Source of the DNA: Phycisphaerales bacterium
GTDB taxonomy: Bacteria; Planctomycetota; Phycisphaerae; Phycisphaerales; UBA1924
Length of the DNA stretch: 64,000 nucleotides
Assembly: GCA_040217175.1 (NCBI GenBank)
Contig: JAVJNT010000002.1
Location: 1,618,532 to 1,682,531 of the forward strand
Reading direction: 5' to 3'
Below, piece after piece: positions 23,958 through 34,001 of the stretch (position 1 is the stretch's first letter; each line of letters opens with the position of its first letter). The translations under genes and the position numbers were made by a program. Below the pieces are notes generated by a model, which saw only the letters and a list, made by a program, of their open reading frames with translations, was not told the DNA's origin and did no database searches.

Positions 23958-25403
23958 TCAGAACGGCAGTTGCACGCCGAGTTGGACCTTGTGGGCCTCG
24001 TAGTCGTCGCCGAAGTCTCCTTCGTAGGCCAGGCGGACGTTGAAGCCCCCGCTCGTGCGGACGCCGAAGCCGGCGGTGGGGCTGTAGTAATTGTCGACGG
24101 AAGCATCGTCGAGGAAGTCCGAGTAGCTCGCGCCGCCGAAGACGTAGGCGTTGTCGCCCAGGAAGTACGAGGCCTTCCCGCCCACGCGGACGAAGTCCTG
24201 CGTCAGGTCGGGGTCGAACTCGAACTCGTTGATCTCCAGCGAGATCGAATCGAAGTGCGTGTACGACGCAGCGCCGCTGAAGAGCCAGTCGTCCATCTCG
24301 TAGCTGGCCAGCACGGTCCCGCCCACGCCCCAGAAGAGGCCGCCCGCGACCATCTCGTAGCTGCCCGAGCCGGCGATGAGCGCTCCGGGAGCGACCTGCA
24401 GCGTAAAGCCCTTGCCGTCGTCCTGCTGGACGAGACGGATCGGGACATCAAGGTGTGCGCCCGCCGTGAAGACGTCGGCGCCCTCGACGTCGTAGTAGCT
24501 GATCGGGAACGAGGCCGCGATGCCCCAGTACCGGTTCACTCGGTATTCGAAGCTGCCCGAGAGGTTGACGAACGTGCTCTCGAGCCCGTCGGCGTCGGCG
24601 ATGCCGGCCTGGGCGTCGAAGCGGATGCGCAGTCCCTTGTCTGAGCCAGGCTCGAAGAACTGGACGCTGGCGGCGCCCACGGGCGCGCCCTCGCCCTCCA
24701 TGCGGCCCTGGTCCTGTGTGCCCTGCCCATCGGCGTCTTGATTAAACCCGGTGACGCCGCCGACCGACTGCATCCCCTCTTGTTCCTGCGCGCCCTCTTG
24801 GCCGCGTACCCGGAACGCGCCGGGCGAAGGTGTGGCCGATTGCAGCACTTCGCCCCGCATGATCCGGCGTTCCAGGCGTGTCAGGTCCTGGTGCTTGCCG
24901 AAGCGGTTGTACTTGTACGAGGCCATCTGGGCGGTGGTGGACTGGGGGTTGCCGTCGGTCACCGCCACGAGCGATCGTGCGTTGATCTCGCGCAGGAAGT
25001 CGGCGACGGTGTCCGCTCCCTCTTGCTCGATGAAGTCGACGATTTTGTCCTCCACGTCACCGGTGGCGTCGGCGGTGAAGACGAGCGGATCGCCCTCTCG
25101 GCCCAGGAACTGGAGCGTCGCGCGATCGCCGTCGTCGCTCAGCGTGAAGCTGATGGCGTCGTCGACGCCGGCGTACCGCAACGACGCCGAGAAGTCCTCG
25201 CCGTCGAAGATGGCGAAGTCGTTCTGCGTATCCAGCAGGTCTTCGACGAGATCGGGCACAGAGGATCCGCCAACCGACAGGCTGCCGACCATCGGATCGT
25301 TGGGAACGACGAGCACGCGGAAGAGGTCATCGCCCGAGGCGGTCGAGGGCAGGCAGGCGACGCCGGCGGCAGCCAGCAGGCCCATGATCGTTGGTCGGCG
25401 CAT
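23958..25403 (-). CDS. Secreted protein with a C-terminal outer-membrane beta-barrel-like domain
   Basis: Protein of 481 aa. The signal peptide is about residues 1-24 (MRRPTIMGLLAAAGVACLPS). The N-terminal half (25-180) is a soluble domain of unknown type. A Gln/Gly-rich linker (about 195-235) follows. Residues about 240-481 have alternating amphipathic strands with aromatic girdles and end in phenylalanine, like outer-membrane beta-barrels or autotransporter translocators. No catalytic motif was recognised. AGAGGAG precedes the ATG on the - strand. It may be a surface protein of a diderm envelope. Confidence 0.72.
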   Translation of the reverse strand: MRRPTIMGLLAAAGVACLPSTASGDDLFRVLVVPNDPMVGSLSVGGSSVPDLVEDLLDTQNDFAIFDGEDFSASLRYAGVDDAISFTLSDDGDRATLQFLGREGDPLVFTADATGDVEDKIVDFIEQEGADTVADFLREINARSLVAVTDGNPQSTTAQMASYKYNRFGKHQDLTRLERRIMRGEVLQSATPSPGAFRVRGQEGAQEQEGMQSVGGVTGFNQDADGQGTQDQGRMEGEGAPVGAASVQFFEPGSDKGLRIRFDAQAGIADADGLESTFVNLSGSFEYRVNRYWGIAASFPISYYDVEGADVFTAGAHLDVPIRLVQQDDGKGFTLQVAPGALIAGSGSYEMVAGGLFWGVGGTVLASYEMDDWLFSGAASYTHFDSISLEINEFEFDPDLTQDFVRVGGKASYFLGDNAYVFGGASYSDFLDDASVDNYYSPTAGFGVRTSGGFNVRLAYEGDFGDDYEAHKVQLGVQLPF

Positions 25404-25490
25404 GGTCGCTACTCCTCTTGGCGCCGGCGGCGCATCGTGTCGATCGAGGCCCGCGTCCGTGCCGGGCCCGTCGTGTTATCGACCGCCCGC

Positions 25491-25546
25491 TGGCGGGAGT
25501 TGAGCCCGCCATCACTTTGCGACCCGATTTCGGCGGACGCGCAAAG
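25491..25546 (+). promoter_or_regulatory. Tandem hairpins in the carB leader
   Basis: TGGCGGG-AGTTGAG-CCCGCCA (25491-25511) is followed by CTTTGCG...CGCAAAG (25515-25546), which encloses a smaller CCG-ATTT-CGG. They sit about 100 nt before carB and could regulate it, but no PyrR anti-terminator consensus was recognised. Confidence 0.3.
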
Positions 25547-25647
25547 ACTGCGGCCATACGATGCCTCCCGGGGCCCGAATCGGGCGCCCTCACCCCGCTC
25601 ACGGCGAGCACGCACCGGTCTGGATGACCCCCGGAGGTGGCCTCGGG

Positions 25648-28600
25648 ATGCCCAAACGAGAAGACGTCCGCACCATCCTCGTGCTCGGGTCCGGGCCGAT
25701 CGTGATCGGCCAGGGCTGCGAGTTCGACTACTCGGGTGCCCAGGCGTGCAAGGCCCTGCGGGCCGAGGGCTGCCGGGTGGTGCTGGTCAACTCGAACCCC
25801 GCCACCATCATGACCGATCCGAGCATGTCGGATCGCACCTACATCGAGCCCATCACGCCCGAGAGCGTCCGCAAGATCATCCAGAAGGAGTGCGACGAGT
25901 CGGCCGGCGGCCAGGGCATTGACGCCATCCTGCCCACGCTCGGCGGCCAAACCGCGCTGAACTGCGCGTGCACGCTCTTCGACAACGGCACCCTCGACGA
26001 GTTCGGCATCGAGATGATCGGGGCTGACCGCGAGGTCATCCACCGCGCCGAAGACCGCGAGGCCTTCCGAAAGGTGTGCGAGGCCGAAGACCTGCCGCTC
26101 GCGCCCTCACGCACGGTCAAGAGCCTCGACGAAGCGATGGAAGCGCTCGACGAGCTCGGCCTGCCGTCGATCGTCCGCCCGGCCTTCACGCTCGGCGGCT
26201 GGGGCGGCGGCGTCGCGTACAACACCGAGGAATTCCGCCAGCAGGTGGCCCGCGGCCTCAGCGCCAGCATGATCGGCCAGGTCCAGATCGACAAGAGCCT
26301 GCTCGGCTGGAAGGAGTACGAGCTCGAGGTCGTCCGCGACAAGCACGACAACTGCGTCATCGTGTGCGGCATCGAGAACATCGACGCCATGGGCGTGCAC
26401 ACGGGCGACTCCATCACCGTCGCACCCATCCTGACGCTCACCGACAAGGAGTACCAGGTGCTCCGCGACGCCGCGTTCGCGGTGGTGCGGGCCGTCGGCG
26501 TCGAGACCGGCGGCAGCAACGTGCAGTTCGCCGTGAACCCCAGCCCGACGCCGAACGATGACGGAACGGAGGCGTTCGAGTTCGTCGTGGTCGAGATGAA
26601 CCCGCGGGTGTCACGCTCGAGCGCGCTGGCCAGCAAGGCCACGGGCTTCCCGATCGCCAAGATCGCTGCCCGGCTCGCCCTGGGCTACACGCTCGATGAG
26701 CTGCGCAACGACATCACCGCGACGACGAGCGCTTGCTTCGAGCCAAGCATCGACTACGTCGTCACCAAGATGCCGCGGTGGACCTTCGAGAAGTTCCCCG
26801 AGGCCGACGAGACGCTGACGACGCAGATGAAGAGCGTGGGCGAGGCCATGGCCATCGGCCGGACCTTCAAGGAGAGCCTGCAGAAGGCCATCCGCTCGAT
26901 GGAGGTCAAGCGGTTCGGCCTGGGCCTCGACCGCAACGATAAGTGGCTGACGGCGACGCGGGCGATCGAGCGCGAGCAGCTCGTCCTCGACTTCGCCGAG
27001 CCGGGCGACCCGACGCACATCATCAGCGCGACCGGCCTGCGTACCGCCGATGGTCAGCCGATCGAATGGCCCATCGACGACACGAAGCTCACGCGAAAGC
27101 TCGCGGTGCCAAGCCAGGGCCGGCTGTACTACGTGCGATACGCGCTCAAGATGGGCTGGTCGATCGAGCAGATCCATGGGCTCACCAAGATCGACCCGTT
27201 CTTCCTAAGCCAGATTGCAGAGCTCGTATCGTTCGAGGACACGCTGCTGGCGTATGAGAAGCTCGACGATGTGCCCGAGCACGTCTTACGCGAGGCCAAG
27301 CGGCTGGGATACAGCGACGCCCAGCTCGCCAACGTCTATCTCGACACCATCAGCAGCAAGACCATCCTGAGCGTACGAGAGCGTCGCAAGGGCTACGGGA
27401 TCATCCCCGCTTTCAAGCTGGTCGATACCTGTGCCGCCGAGTTCGAGGCCGCGACGCCCTACTACTACTCGACCTACGAGAGCCCCGTCATGGTCTATGA
27501 CGAGGCGGGCAACGCGACGCAGCAATACGACACCGAGGTCCGCATCACCGATGCGCCGAAGGTCGTGATCCTCGGCGGGGGGCCCAACCGCATCGGCCAG
27601 GGCATCGAATTCGATTACTGTTGTTGCCACGCCGCCTTCGCCGCGCGCGAGATGGGCATCGAGAGCGTGATGATCAACTCGAACCCCGAGACGGTCAGCA
27701 CCGACTACGACACCAGTGATCTTCTCTTCTTCGAGCCGCTCACCCTCGAAGACGTGCTGAACGTGACCGAGGCAATCAGCCCCGATGGCCAGCTCACCGG
27801 CGCCATCGTGCAGTACGGCGGGCAGACGCCGCTGAATCTCGCCCACGGCCTGGCGATGGCTGGCACGCCCATCATCGGTACGAGCCTCGACAGCATCGAC
27901 CTCGCAGAAGATCGTGATCAGTTCGACCACCTGCTCGAAGAAGTCGGCCTCGCGCGACCGGCCAGCGGCATCGCTCGCTCTCGCCAGCGGGCCGAGGAGA
28001 TCGCATCCGAGCTGGGCTACCCGGTGCTCGTGCGGCCGAGTTACGTCTTGGGTGGCCGGGGCATGGAGATCTGCCAGACCAAGTCGGCCCTGCGCCGCTT
28101 CGTCGACAGCGCCGTGCACAGCGCGGGGCTCGACGGCGGGCTCGACGACGCGCCGATCCTCATCGACAAGTTCCTCGACGGCGCCACCGAGGTCGACGTC
28201 GACGTCATCGCCGACTTCGATCCTTCCCTGGATGTTGGGCGCCAGCGCGAGGGCGCCCGCGCCGTCATCTGCGGCATCATGGAACACATCGAGCACGCGG
28301 GCGTGCACAGCGGCGACAGCACGTGCTTCCTGCCACCCAACGAGCTCTCGCCGCGCACCGTCGCGAAGGTGCGCGATGCCGCCCAGAAGCTGGCCGCGAG
28401 CCTCAAGGTCTGCGGGCTCATGAACGTGCAGCTCGCGATCAAGGACGACGTCGTCTACGTGCTCGAGGTCAATCCACGCGCGAGCCGCACGGCTCCCTAC
28501 GTCAGCAAGGCCACGCACGTGCCCTGGCCCAACCTGGCCGCCCGCGTCATGATGGGCGCCACGCTCGACGAGCTGGGCGTCCACGAAGTACTCGATGCCG

Positions 28601-29211
28601 GCGCGTTCGCAGTGAAGGCGCCCGTGTTCCCGCACCAGAAGTTCCCACGCGTCGACTTCGTGCTGGGCCCGGAGATGCGCAGCACGGGCGAGGTCATGGG
28701 CATGGACGCGTCGCCGCCGCTCGCCCTTGCCAAGGCCGCGATGGCCGCGGGCAACACGCTCCCGACGGCGGGCGCCGTGTTCGTCTCGGTGCGAGACGCC
28801 GACAAGCCGGGCATCCTGCCCGTCGTGCGCGGGCTGGCGGCAATGGGCTTCGTGATCTACAGCACGGGCGGCACCGCCGAGTTCCTGGCGCGCTACAGCG
28901 TGCGTACGAACCTGGTGCAGAAGATCGCCACCGGCGCTCGTCCAAACGTCATCGACATGATGACCAGCGGCGACATCAACCTCGTGATCAACACGCCGAC
29001 CGCCAGCGGCAGCGAGACGGACGAGGGGCGCATCCGCTCGACCGCCGTACGCCTCTCGATCCCGATGATCACGACCGCCACGGCCGCGCGCGCCGCCGTC
29101 GACGCCATCGCGGCCCTGCGGGCCGGTGATTGGTCGGTGCGTCCGCTGCAGGAGTACGCCCAGGCCGCCCAGGCCATCGACGCGAACCGGCAGCCCGTCG
29201 CCGCACGCTGA
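25648..29211 (+). CDS. carB: Carbamoyl-phosphate synthase large subunit
   Basis: Protein of 1187 aa. Two tandem carboxyphosphate/carbamate ATP-grasp halves begin with [21 protein letters not shown] and [19 protein letters not shown]. Each includes its ATP-grasp block ([16 protein letters not shown] and [13 protein letters not shown]). A C-terminal MGS-like allosteric domain follows ([12 protein letters not shown]). It makes carbamoyl phosphate for pyrimidine and arginine synthesis together with CarA, whose gene is not nearby. The protein is about 100 aa longer than typical because of insertions, for example after the first half around residues 430-490. ATG 25648 has GGAGG upstream and family-like sequence immediately after it. 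Confidence 0.97.
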   Translation: MPKREDVRTILVLGSGPIVIGQGCEFDYSGAQACKALRAEGCRVVLVNSNPATIMTDPSMSDRTYIEPITPESVRKIIQKECDESAGGQGIDAILPTLGGQTALNCACTLFDNGTLDEFGIEMIGADREVIHRAEDREAFRKVCEAEDLPLAPSRTVKSLDEAMEALDELGLPSIVRPAFTLGGWGGGVAYNTEEFRQQVARGLSASMIGQVQIDKSLLGWKEYELEVVRDKHDNCVIVCGIENIDAMGVHTGDSITVAPILTLTDKEYQVLRDAAFAVVRAVGVETGGSNVQFAVNPSPTPNDDGTEAFEFVVVEMNPRVSRSSALASKATGFPIAKIAARLALGYTLDELRNDITATTSACFEPSIDYVVTKMPRWTFEKFPEADETLTTQMKSVGEAMAIGRTFKESLQKAIRSMEVKRFGLGLDRNDKWLTATRAIEREQLVLDFAEPGDPTHIISATGLRTADGQPIEWPIDDTKLTRKLAVPSQGRLYYVRYALKMGWSIEQIHGLTKIDPFFLSQIAELVSFEDTLLAYEKLDDVPEHVLREAKRLGYSDAQLANVYLDTISSKTILSVRERRKGYGIIPAFKLVDTCAAEFEAATPYYYSTYESPVMVYDEAGNATQQYDTEVRITDAPKVVILGGGPNRIGQGIEFDYCCCHAAFAAREMGIESVMINSNPETVSTDYDTSDLLFFEPLTLEDVLNVTEAISPDGQLTGAIVQYGGQTPLNLAHGLAMAGTPIIGTSLDSIDLAEDRDQFDHLLEEVGLARPASGIARSRQRAEEIASELGYPVLVRPSYVLGGRGMEICQTKSALRRFVDSAVHSAGLDGGLDDAPILIDKFLDGATEVDVDVIADFDPSLDVGRQREGARAVICGIMEHIEHAGVHSGDSTCFLPPNELSPRTVAKVRDAAQKLAASLKVCGLMNVQLAIKDDVVYVLEVNPRASRTAPYVSKATHVPWPNLAARVMMGATLDELGVHEVLDAGAFAVKAPVFPHQKFPRVDFVLGPEMRSTGEVMGMDASPPLALAKAAMAAGNTLPTAGAVFVSVRDADKPGILPVVRGLAAMGFVIYSTGGTAEFLARYSVRTNLVQKIATGARPNVIDMMTSGDINLVINTPTASGSETDEGRIRSTAVRLSIPMITTATAARAAVDAIAALRAGDWSVRPLQEYAQAAQAIDANRQPVAAR

Positions 29212-29594
29212 GCATCTAGGTAATCTGGGCCCGAGCACGAATCGGTAACGCGCTCGTGCGTGCTCGCGTCGTCGATGGCCCGAAAACGGGCTCCGCACGC
29301 CCTGGCGCACGCGTGCGGCCCATCCAACATCCCAGATTCTTGCTCGCACCCCGCAGTTTCGGTGGGCGTCGCGACGGGTCGCAACCGGTGATCCGTCGTT
29401 ATGTATAGAAAGCGGCACGATCGAATCCCAACGACGGAGAGATGTTGGGACGCACGACTGCCGGAGCGACCGAGGCCCGACCGGGCCGCACGACCTCGCC
29501 CCCAGCCCGGGGACGCCGAAGGCTCCGACGTGTTGAAATGCTGCTCACGGATGGCCACGACCGGACGGGCAACCCGGTGTAAAGGACTCTCTGC
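29212..29594 (+). promoter_or_regulatory. carB-araC-type intergenic region
   Basis: No gene was found in these 383 nt. There is a stem CCGCACG/CGTGCGG (29293-29318) with an internal 12-nt palindrome (29306-29317), an AT-rich patch TTATGTATAG (29399-29408), and an inverted repeat TCCCAAC-(11 nt)-GTTGGGA (29426-29450). The last could be an operator or hairpin for the downstream regulator gene. The ribosome site AAAGGA (29583-29588) belongs to that gene. Confidence 0.35.
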
Positions 29595-30575
29595 ATGCGG
29601 ATGAGCGAACGTGGTGCGTCGGGGTTGCATCGCCTGCGCGGCAGGCCCGGGCTGAGCCCGAACGAGTTGGTCGTCGCCGATCGCGATTGGCTGCACGGAC
29701 GGTTCCGTCTGCCGGTCGATTCGCCGAACTTCGCGAACACGGGCCCGATCTTCTGGCCCACGGTCGTCTTCGCGCGCGATCCGGTCATCATCACGCAGGA
29801 AGGCGCCGAGCCGGTCGTCGCCGATCCGAACACGACGATGGTGTACAACGCCATGCGACCGTACACGCGTGAAGCACTCACCGATCGCGGTGATCGCTGC
29901 GAGTGGTTCAGCGTGGCGCCGCACCTTGCCTTGGAGATCGCGCGGAGCCTGGGGCTCAAGGCCGATCGTCCCGAGTCGCTCGCGCCGTTTACGCACGCGA
30001 TCTGCCCGCCCGAGCTCTACCGAGACCAGCGCCGGCTCAGCCACGGCCTGGCCGCCTCCGAGTCCGACCCGCTGGGGTTGGGCGAGGCCGTGCTCGACGT
30101 CTTCCGCCGCGCGCTCGAGCCGGGCGTGGGAGCTCGTCGCCGCAAGTCGGCCGCCACGACCGAGCCCACGCGCCGTGCGCACCGAGACCTCGCCGAGAAC
30201 GCCAAGGCCGTGCTCGCCCAGCGGTACGCCGACAGGCTCACGCTCGACGAGCTGTCGGACGAGCTCGAGGTCTCACCGTTCCATCTCGCGCGAACGTTCC
30301 GCCACTGGACGGGCCAGACCGTGCACAAGTACCTCACGGCCCTGCGCATCGCGGCCGCGCTCGACTTCATCGCCCAGGGCATGCCGCTGAACGAGGTCGC
30401 CGCGTGCACGGGCTTCAGCAGCCACAGCCACTTCACGCAGACCTTCGGCTGCCTGCTGGGCGAGAGCCCCTCGGCCTGGAGACGCAAGATCCTGCGTCCG
30501 GCCGTCACGCCCGCGTCACCCGAACCTTCGGTCGCGATCGAACCGGCCTCGGCCGAGCTTCACGACGCCGGGTAG
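29595..30575 (+). CDS. AraC/XylS-family transcriptional regulator
   Basis: Protein of 326 aa. The C-terminal double helix-turn-helix spans about residues 198-298, with AENAKAVLAQRYADRLTLDELSDEL, then SPFHLARTFRHWTGQTVHKYL, then the second recognition region AACTGFSSHSHFTQTFGCLLG and a final RRK. The N-terminal half is likely a cupin-like sensing domain (PVVADPNTTMVYNAMRPYTREAL). The ligand is unknown. ATG 29595 follows AAAGGA at 9 nt or less; ATG 29601 is also possible. Its stop overlaps the end of the converging PTPS-like gene by 16 nt. Confidence 0.88.
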   Translation: MRMSERGASGLHRLRGRPGLSPNELVVADRDWLHGRFRLPVDSPNFANTGPIFWPTVVFARDPVIITQEGAEPVVADPNTTMVYNAMRPYTREALTDRGDRCEWFSVAPHLALEIARSLGLKADRPESLAPFTHAICPPELYRDQRRLSHGLAASESDPLGLGEAVLDVFRRALEPGVGARRRKSAATTEPTRRAHRDLAENAKAVLAQRYADRLTLDELSDELEVSPFHLARTFRHWTGQTVHKYLTALRIAAALDFIAQGMPLNEVAACTGFSSHSHFTQTFGCLLGESPSAWRRKILRPAVTPASPEPSVAIEPASAELHDAG

Positions 30576-31432
30576 GTGCACCGCGTCCGGTCGGTCTCCC
30601 ACACGGTGACCTCGAGGAGCCGCGCGCCCGAGTTCGTGGCGTCGATGGCCCGGCTCAAGCGCTCGTAGCACGCTCGCGCGATGTGCTCGACGCTCGGGTT
30701 CACGCCCGACTTGCTGAAGTCGGGCGGATCGACGTTGAGGTTCGTGTGGTCGAACGCTTCGATGATCGTCTCGTCGGCGAGGCGCTCGAGGTCGTGCATC
30801 GTGAACGGCATCGGGCCGCTATCCGGGAGCGGCGCTTCGACGGCGGGCTCGACCTGGTAGTTGTGCCCGTGCCCGCTGGGGTTGTTGCACTTGCCGAAGA
30901 GCTCCTGGTTCTCCTCGTCGCTGAGCGCATCGACGTGCAGCCGGTGGGCGGCGGCGAAGTCGAACCTCGTGCGCAGGATGACGGTCGTTGCTTCTTGCGT
31001 CTCGGTCGGTGCGTGCATGGTGATGCTCGAGTATGGGGTCAGGTTCCAGCGGAGCGAGGCGAGCGAGACCGGCAGGGCGTCGGCCAGCGCCCCGACCAGG
31101 CCGGGCAGCAGCGTCGCCGGCTCGCGCGACGGCTCGTCGTGGCAGGCGCCCGCGATCATCGGCACGACGGCGCCCCGGACGGCCCGGTCGATCGCCTTGA
31201 TATCGATGAGGTAGCCCGTGACCGGATCGGGCACGCCGCGGGCGGTCACGTCGACGCTGTAGTACCGTCCCAGCCCCCGCATGGCCGGCTTGGCGGCGTA
31301 GCCGTTGGGGTCGGTGGCGATCTGGGAGGCCGGATCCCCGAACGAACGGTCGTTCACGCAGAACCGCGTGGTGCGGATGAGTTCGATGGTGCCGCTGGCC
31401 GGCGGGGACGTGCTGGTATCGCTCGGTGCCAC
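30560..31432 (-). CDS. Two-domain 6-pyruvoyl tetrahydropterin synthase/QueD-like protein
   Basis: Protein of about 290 aa. The C-terminal half is a standard PTPS/QueD domain: FDFAAAHRL (first zinc His), GKCNNPSGHGHNY (zinc His pair and catalytic Cys position), FDHTNLN, and a closing VTVWETDRTRC. The N-terminal half is a second, degenerate PTPS-like domain (RTTRFCVNDRSF, then YYSVDVTARGVPD, then YLIDIKAIDRAV), which lacks the HGHNY metal site. PTPS-fold enzymes act on dihydroneopterin triphosphate in queuosine, folate or pterin synthesis. The start is the weak point: GTG 31432 fits the divergent neighbour 67 nt away, but no clear ribosome site was seen. Confidence 0.8.
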   Translation of the reverse strand: MAPSDTSTSPPASGTIELIRTTRFCVNDRSFGDPASQIATDPNGYAAKPAMRGLGRYYSVDVTARGVPDPVTGYLIDIKAIDRAVRGAVVPMIAGACHDEPSREPATLLPGLVGALADALPVSLASLRWNLTPYSSITMHAPTETQEATTVILRTRFDFAAAHRLHVDALSDEENQELFGKCNNPSGHGHNYQVEPAVEAPLPDSGPMPFTMHDLERLADETIIEAFDHTNLNVDPPDFSKSGVNPSVEHIARACYERLSRAIDATNSGARLLEVTVWETDRTRCTYPAS

Positions 31433-31498
31433 GCCCCACGGTAGTACGATCCGACGGACCGTTCGGCTCCGAGCTGGACGGGAGAAGGAGGAACACCC

Positions 31499-32167
31499 AT
31501 GACCCGCAGGACTCTCACGCGTGCCGGAACGGCGATCGGCCTCGGACTGCTGATCGGCATCGCCGGCTGCTCGGGCGACGGCAACGGCCACGACGACGAT
31601 TCGATGCGTTCGACCAGCCAGCAGTCCGCCACCCACGACCGGCCCGACCAGGAGCGTGCCGACCAGGAGCAAACCGCCATGACCGGAACCCAGCAGTCTG
31701 GCCCCTCCGTCCGCGGCGTCCGATTCGAGATGGCCGACGGCTCGCTCGCGACGATGGACGAGTTCCAGGGCCGGGTGGTCCTCGTCGTCAACACCGCCAG
31801 CCGCTGCGGCCTGACGCCCCAGGTCGGCCAGCTCGAGACGCTGCAGCAGGCCAACGCCGGCAAGCCCTTCACCGTGCTCGCCTTCCCGAGCGCAAGCTTC
31901 AACCAGGAGCCCCTCGCGTCGGCCGAGGCCGCCAGCTTCTGCGCCGACATGGGCGCGACCTACCCCGTCGCCGCGAAGGTCGACGTGAAGGGCGAGAGCG
32001 CCCACCCGCTCTTCGCCACGCTCAGCGAGCAGGGCGGCGAGCCGACCTGGAACTTCACCAAGTACCTCGTCGACAAGGACGGCAACGTCGTCGCGCGGTT
32101 CGACCCCAGGACCGAGCCGACATCCGCCGAGATCCAGTCGGCGATCGACGCGGCGCTGCGGGGCTAG
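31499..32167 (+). CDS. Lipoprotein glutathione peroxidase-like protein
   Basis: Protein of 222 aa. The lipoprotein signal has lipobox LIGIAGC (Cys24), and a polar linker (25-70) follows. The GPx/thioredoxin-fold domain has the peroxidatic motif NTASRCGLTPQ (Cys103), a candidate resolving Cys148 (ASFCADMG), and WNFTKYLVDKDG (Trp184, Asn185). The usual FPCNQFGxQEP motif reads FPSASFNQEP, so the catalytic-tetrad Gln is Ser133. It would reduce peroxides at the cell envelope, probably with thioredoxin-like donors. GGAGAAGGAGG precedes ATG 31499. Confidence 0.88.
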   Translation: MTRRTLTRAGTAIGLGLLIGIAGCSGDGNGHDDDSMRSTSQQSATHDRPDQERADQEQTAMTGTQQSGPSVRGVRFEMADGSLATMDEFQGRVVLVVNTASRCGLTPQVGQLETLQQANAGKPFTVLAFPSASFNQEPLASAEAASFCADMGATYPVAAKVDVKGESAHPLFATLSEQGGEPTWNFTKYLVDKDGNVVARFDPRTEPTSAEIQSAIDAALRG

Positions 32168-32189
32168 GGACTCCGTCGACGAGAAGGGG

Positions 32190-32218
32190 TTGTGGAACGA
32201 CCGAATTTCGGGTACATT
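32190..32218 (+). promoter_or_regulatory. Candidate sigma-70-like promoter for the dockerin-tagged protein gene
   Basis: TTGTGG (32190-32195) and TACATT (32213-32218) are separated by 17 nt in the 93-nt gap before the gene at 32261. Confidence 0.45.
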
Positions 32219-32260
32219 GACCCCACCCGCCGCTCGCCGCGGCGTGCGAGGGAGTGAGAT

Positions 32261-33778
32261 ATGCCCGAGCTTCGTCCATGCTTTCTAGCCTCGGCGGCGC
32301 TCCTGGCGTCCGCCTCGTGTGGCCTTGCACAGACCGCCATCGAGTGGGCCAGCGCCGTCGACGGTGACTTTGGCGTGCCGACTAACTGGTCGCCGGCGTT
32401 CGTACCCGGCGTGCTCGACACGGCCGTGCTCGGTCGTTCGGGGCCATACGTGGTCTCCACGGACGGCGGCGAGCTCGCCTCGGTCGAGATGCCCAACGCT
32501 GAGGCGACGCTGGGGCTGGACAGCGGAAGAACACTGGTGCTGACCGGCGCCCCCGGCCCGGGCGACCCGCGCACGGTCTCGGGCACGGGCACGCTGGTGG
32601 TGAACCGGGAGGCCGCCGCGGGCGGGGCCACGCTTATCCTCCACCGCGGCACCGTGATGACGGGCGTGATCCGGCTCAACGGCTTCGACGTCGATGCCGC
32701 GAGCCTCCGCACCGATGGCGACGGCCCGCCGCCCGTGCTCGCCGGCGTGGTATCCGGCCGCGGCCAGCTCCAGGACGACTTCGCTCTGACTGGGTCCCTC
32801 GACGCGACCGGTGCGGGCGACGTCCTCCGCGTCGACCGCGCCACGATCGTGCTGTCGCCGACCGCGATCGTCCGGGCCAACGCCGGGGGCGCCATCCTGC
32901 TCACGCAGACCACGATGCAGGGCGGCGTCTTCGACGGTGGCAATGGCGGGGGCCTCGACGCAAACGGCGGCGCCATCGCCGACGCCGAATTCCTGAACCG
33001 GTGGATCATGCCCCACGGGGCCCGTCTCCAACTGCAGGGCCTCGTCGATGGCGGCGGAACCATCGTCGTCAACGACCGCCCGGGCGGGCAGCGAACCAGC
33101 CTGGAGCTGGCCCAAGCCGCGACGATAGAGGTCGCCGTGGTGCTGAACGGCCCCGAAGACTCAAGCGATGCCCGGCTGGTGGGACCCGCCTCGGGCGCGC
33201 CGCCAGTGATGCTGGGCGAGGTCACCGGAGCGGGCCAGCTCGTGGGGCGCTTGGAGCTGGCCGGCAGGCTGGCACCGAGCGCGGGCGACGGCTCGCCCGA
33301 TTCGTCCATCGGCACGCTCGTCCCCAGGAGCGCCGATCACACGATCACCGCGACGGCGCGCACGGAGATCGACGTCGCGGGAACGGCCGACGACGCGTTC
33401 GACCGCATCGCCGGCCAGGGCACGATCCGGCTCGGCGGCACGCTCGCGGTTGCCTTCGCCGACGGCTTCGCACCAGCGCCCGGCGACCGCTTCGAGATCG
33501 TGAGCGCGACGAGCATCGAGGGTACGTTCGACGCGGTCGACCTCGGCTCGGTCGGTAGCGCCGGCCCGGCCCACCTGGTGTACGCGGGCGACTCGGTCAC
33601 CGTCGTCGCGTGCGCCGCCGACCGCGATGGCGACGGCGAGCTGACCATCTTCGACTTTCTGGGCTTCCAGAACCAGTTCGACGCCGGCGACGCGCAGGCC
33701 GATCTGGACCGTGATGGATTGTTGACGATCTTCGACTTCCTGGCGTTCCAGAATCGCTTCGATGCAGGGTGCGGGTGA
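32261..33778 (+). CDS. Secreted beta-helix-like protein with a GC-ending dockerin-like tag
   Basis: Protein of 505 aa. The signal peptide ends near residue 24 (FLASAALLASASCGLAQ). The body is a long series of Gly/Asn-rich beta repeats, as in autotransporter-type beta-helices (SGTGTLVVNREAAAGGATLI, then GAGQLVGRLELAGRLAPSAG), with a PEP-like accumulation-domain pattern. Residues 454-505 are two dockerin/EF-hand units (DRDGDGELTIFDFLGFQ and DLDRDGLLTIFDFLAFQ), ending FDAGCG. It resembles planctomycete surface or exoprotein repeats. It lies 223 nt upstream of gspF, so it is a plausible type II cargo. GAGGGAG precedes ATG 32261. Confidence 0.82.
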   Translation: MPELRPCFLASAALLASASCGLAQTAIEWASAVDGDFGVPTNWSPAFVPGVLDTAVLGRSGPYVVSTDGGELASVEMPNAEATLGLDSGRTLVLTGAPGPGDPRTVSGTGTLVVNREAAAGGATLILHRGTVMTGVIRLNGFDVDAASLRTDGDGPPPVLAGVVSGRGQLQDDFALTGSLDATGAGDVLRVDRATIVLSPTAIVRANAGGAILLTQTTMQGGVFDGGNGGGLDANGGAIADAEFLNRWIMPHGARLQLQGLVDGGGTIVVNDRPGGQRTSLELAQAATIEVAVVLNGPEDSSDARLVGPASGAPPVMLGEVTGAGQLVGRLELAGRLAPSAGDGSPDSSIGTLVPRSADHTITATARTEIDVAGTADDAFDRIAGQGTIRLGGTLAVAFADGFAPAPGDRFEIVSATSIEGTFDAVDLGSVGSAGPAHLVYAGDSVTVVACAADRDGDGELTIFDFLGFQNQFDAGDAQADLDRDGLLTIFDFLAFQNRFDAGCG

Positions 33779-34001
33779 GGCACGAGCGATGTACTCAGTG
33801 ATGGCGACGCGACACCCACGGATCGTGATGTTGAAGCTCGTCGCCGTCGCAACCGTCGCCGGCCTGGTACCTGCCGTCCTGAACGTGCCGATCTAGGCGG
33901 ACGTGGCCCGGCGCACGCCGATCTATCGCCTCGCTCATTCCCAAGTTCTCGCTGCCTGCTGCCCGATCCCCGATGCCTCCCGCCTCCGCGTACCCTGACC
34001 C

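Noticed and set aside
33779..34001. Short open frame between the dockerin-tagged gene and gspF
   Set aside because: The frame begun at 33789 is short, stops before gspF, lacks a ribosome site and has no recognisable features.
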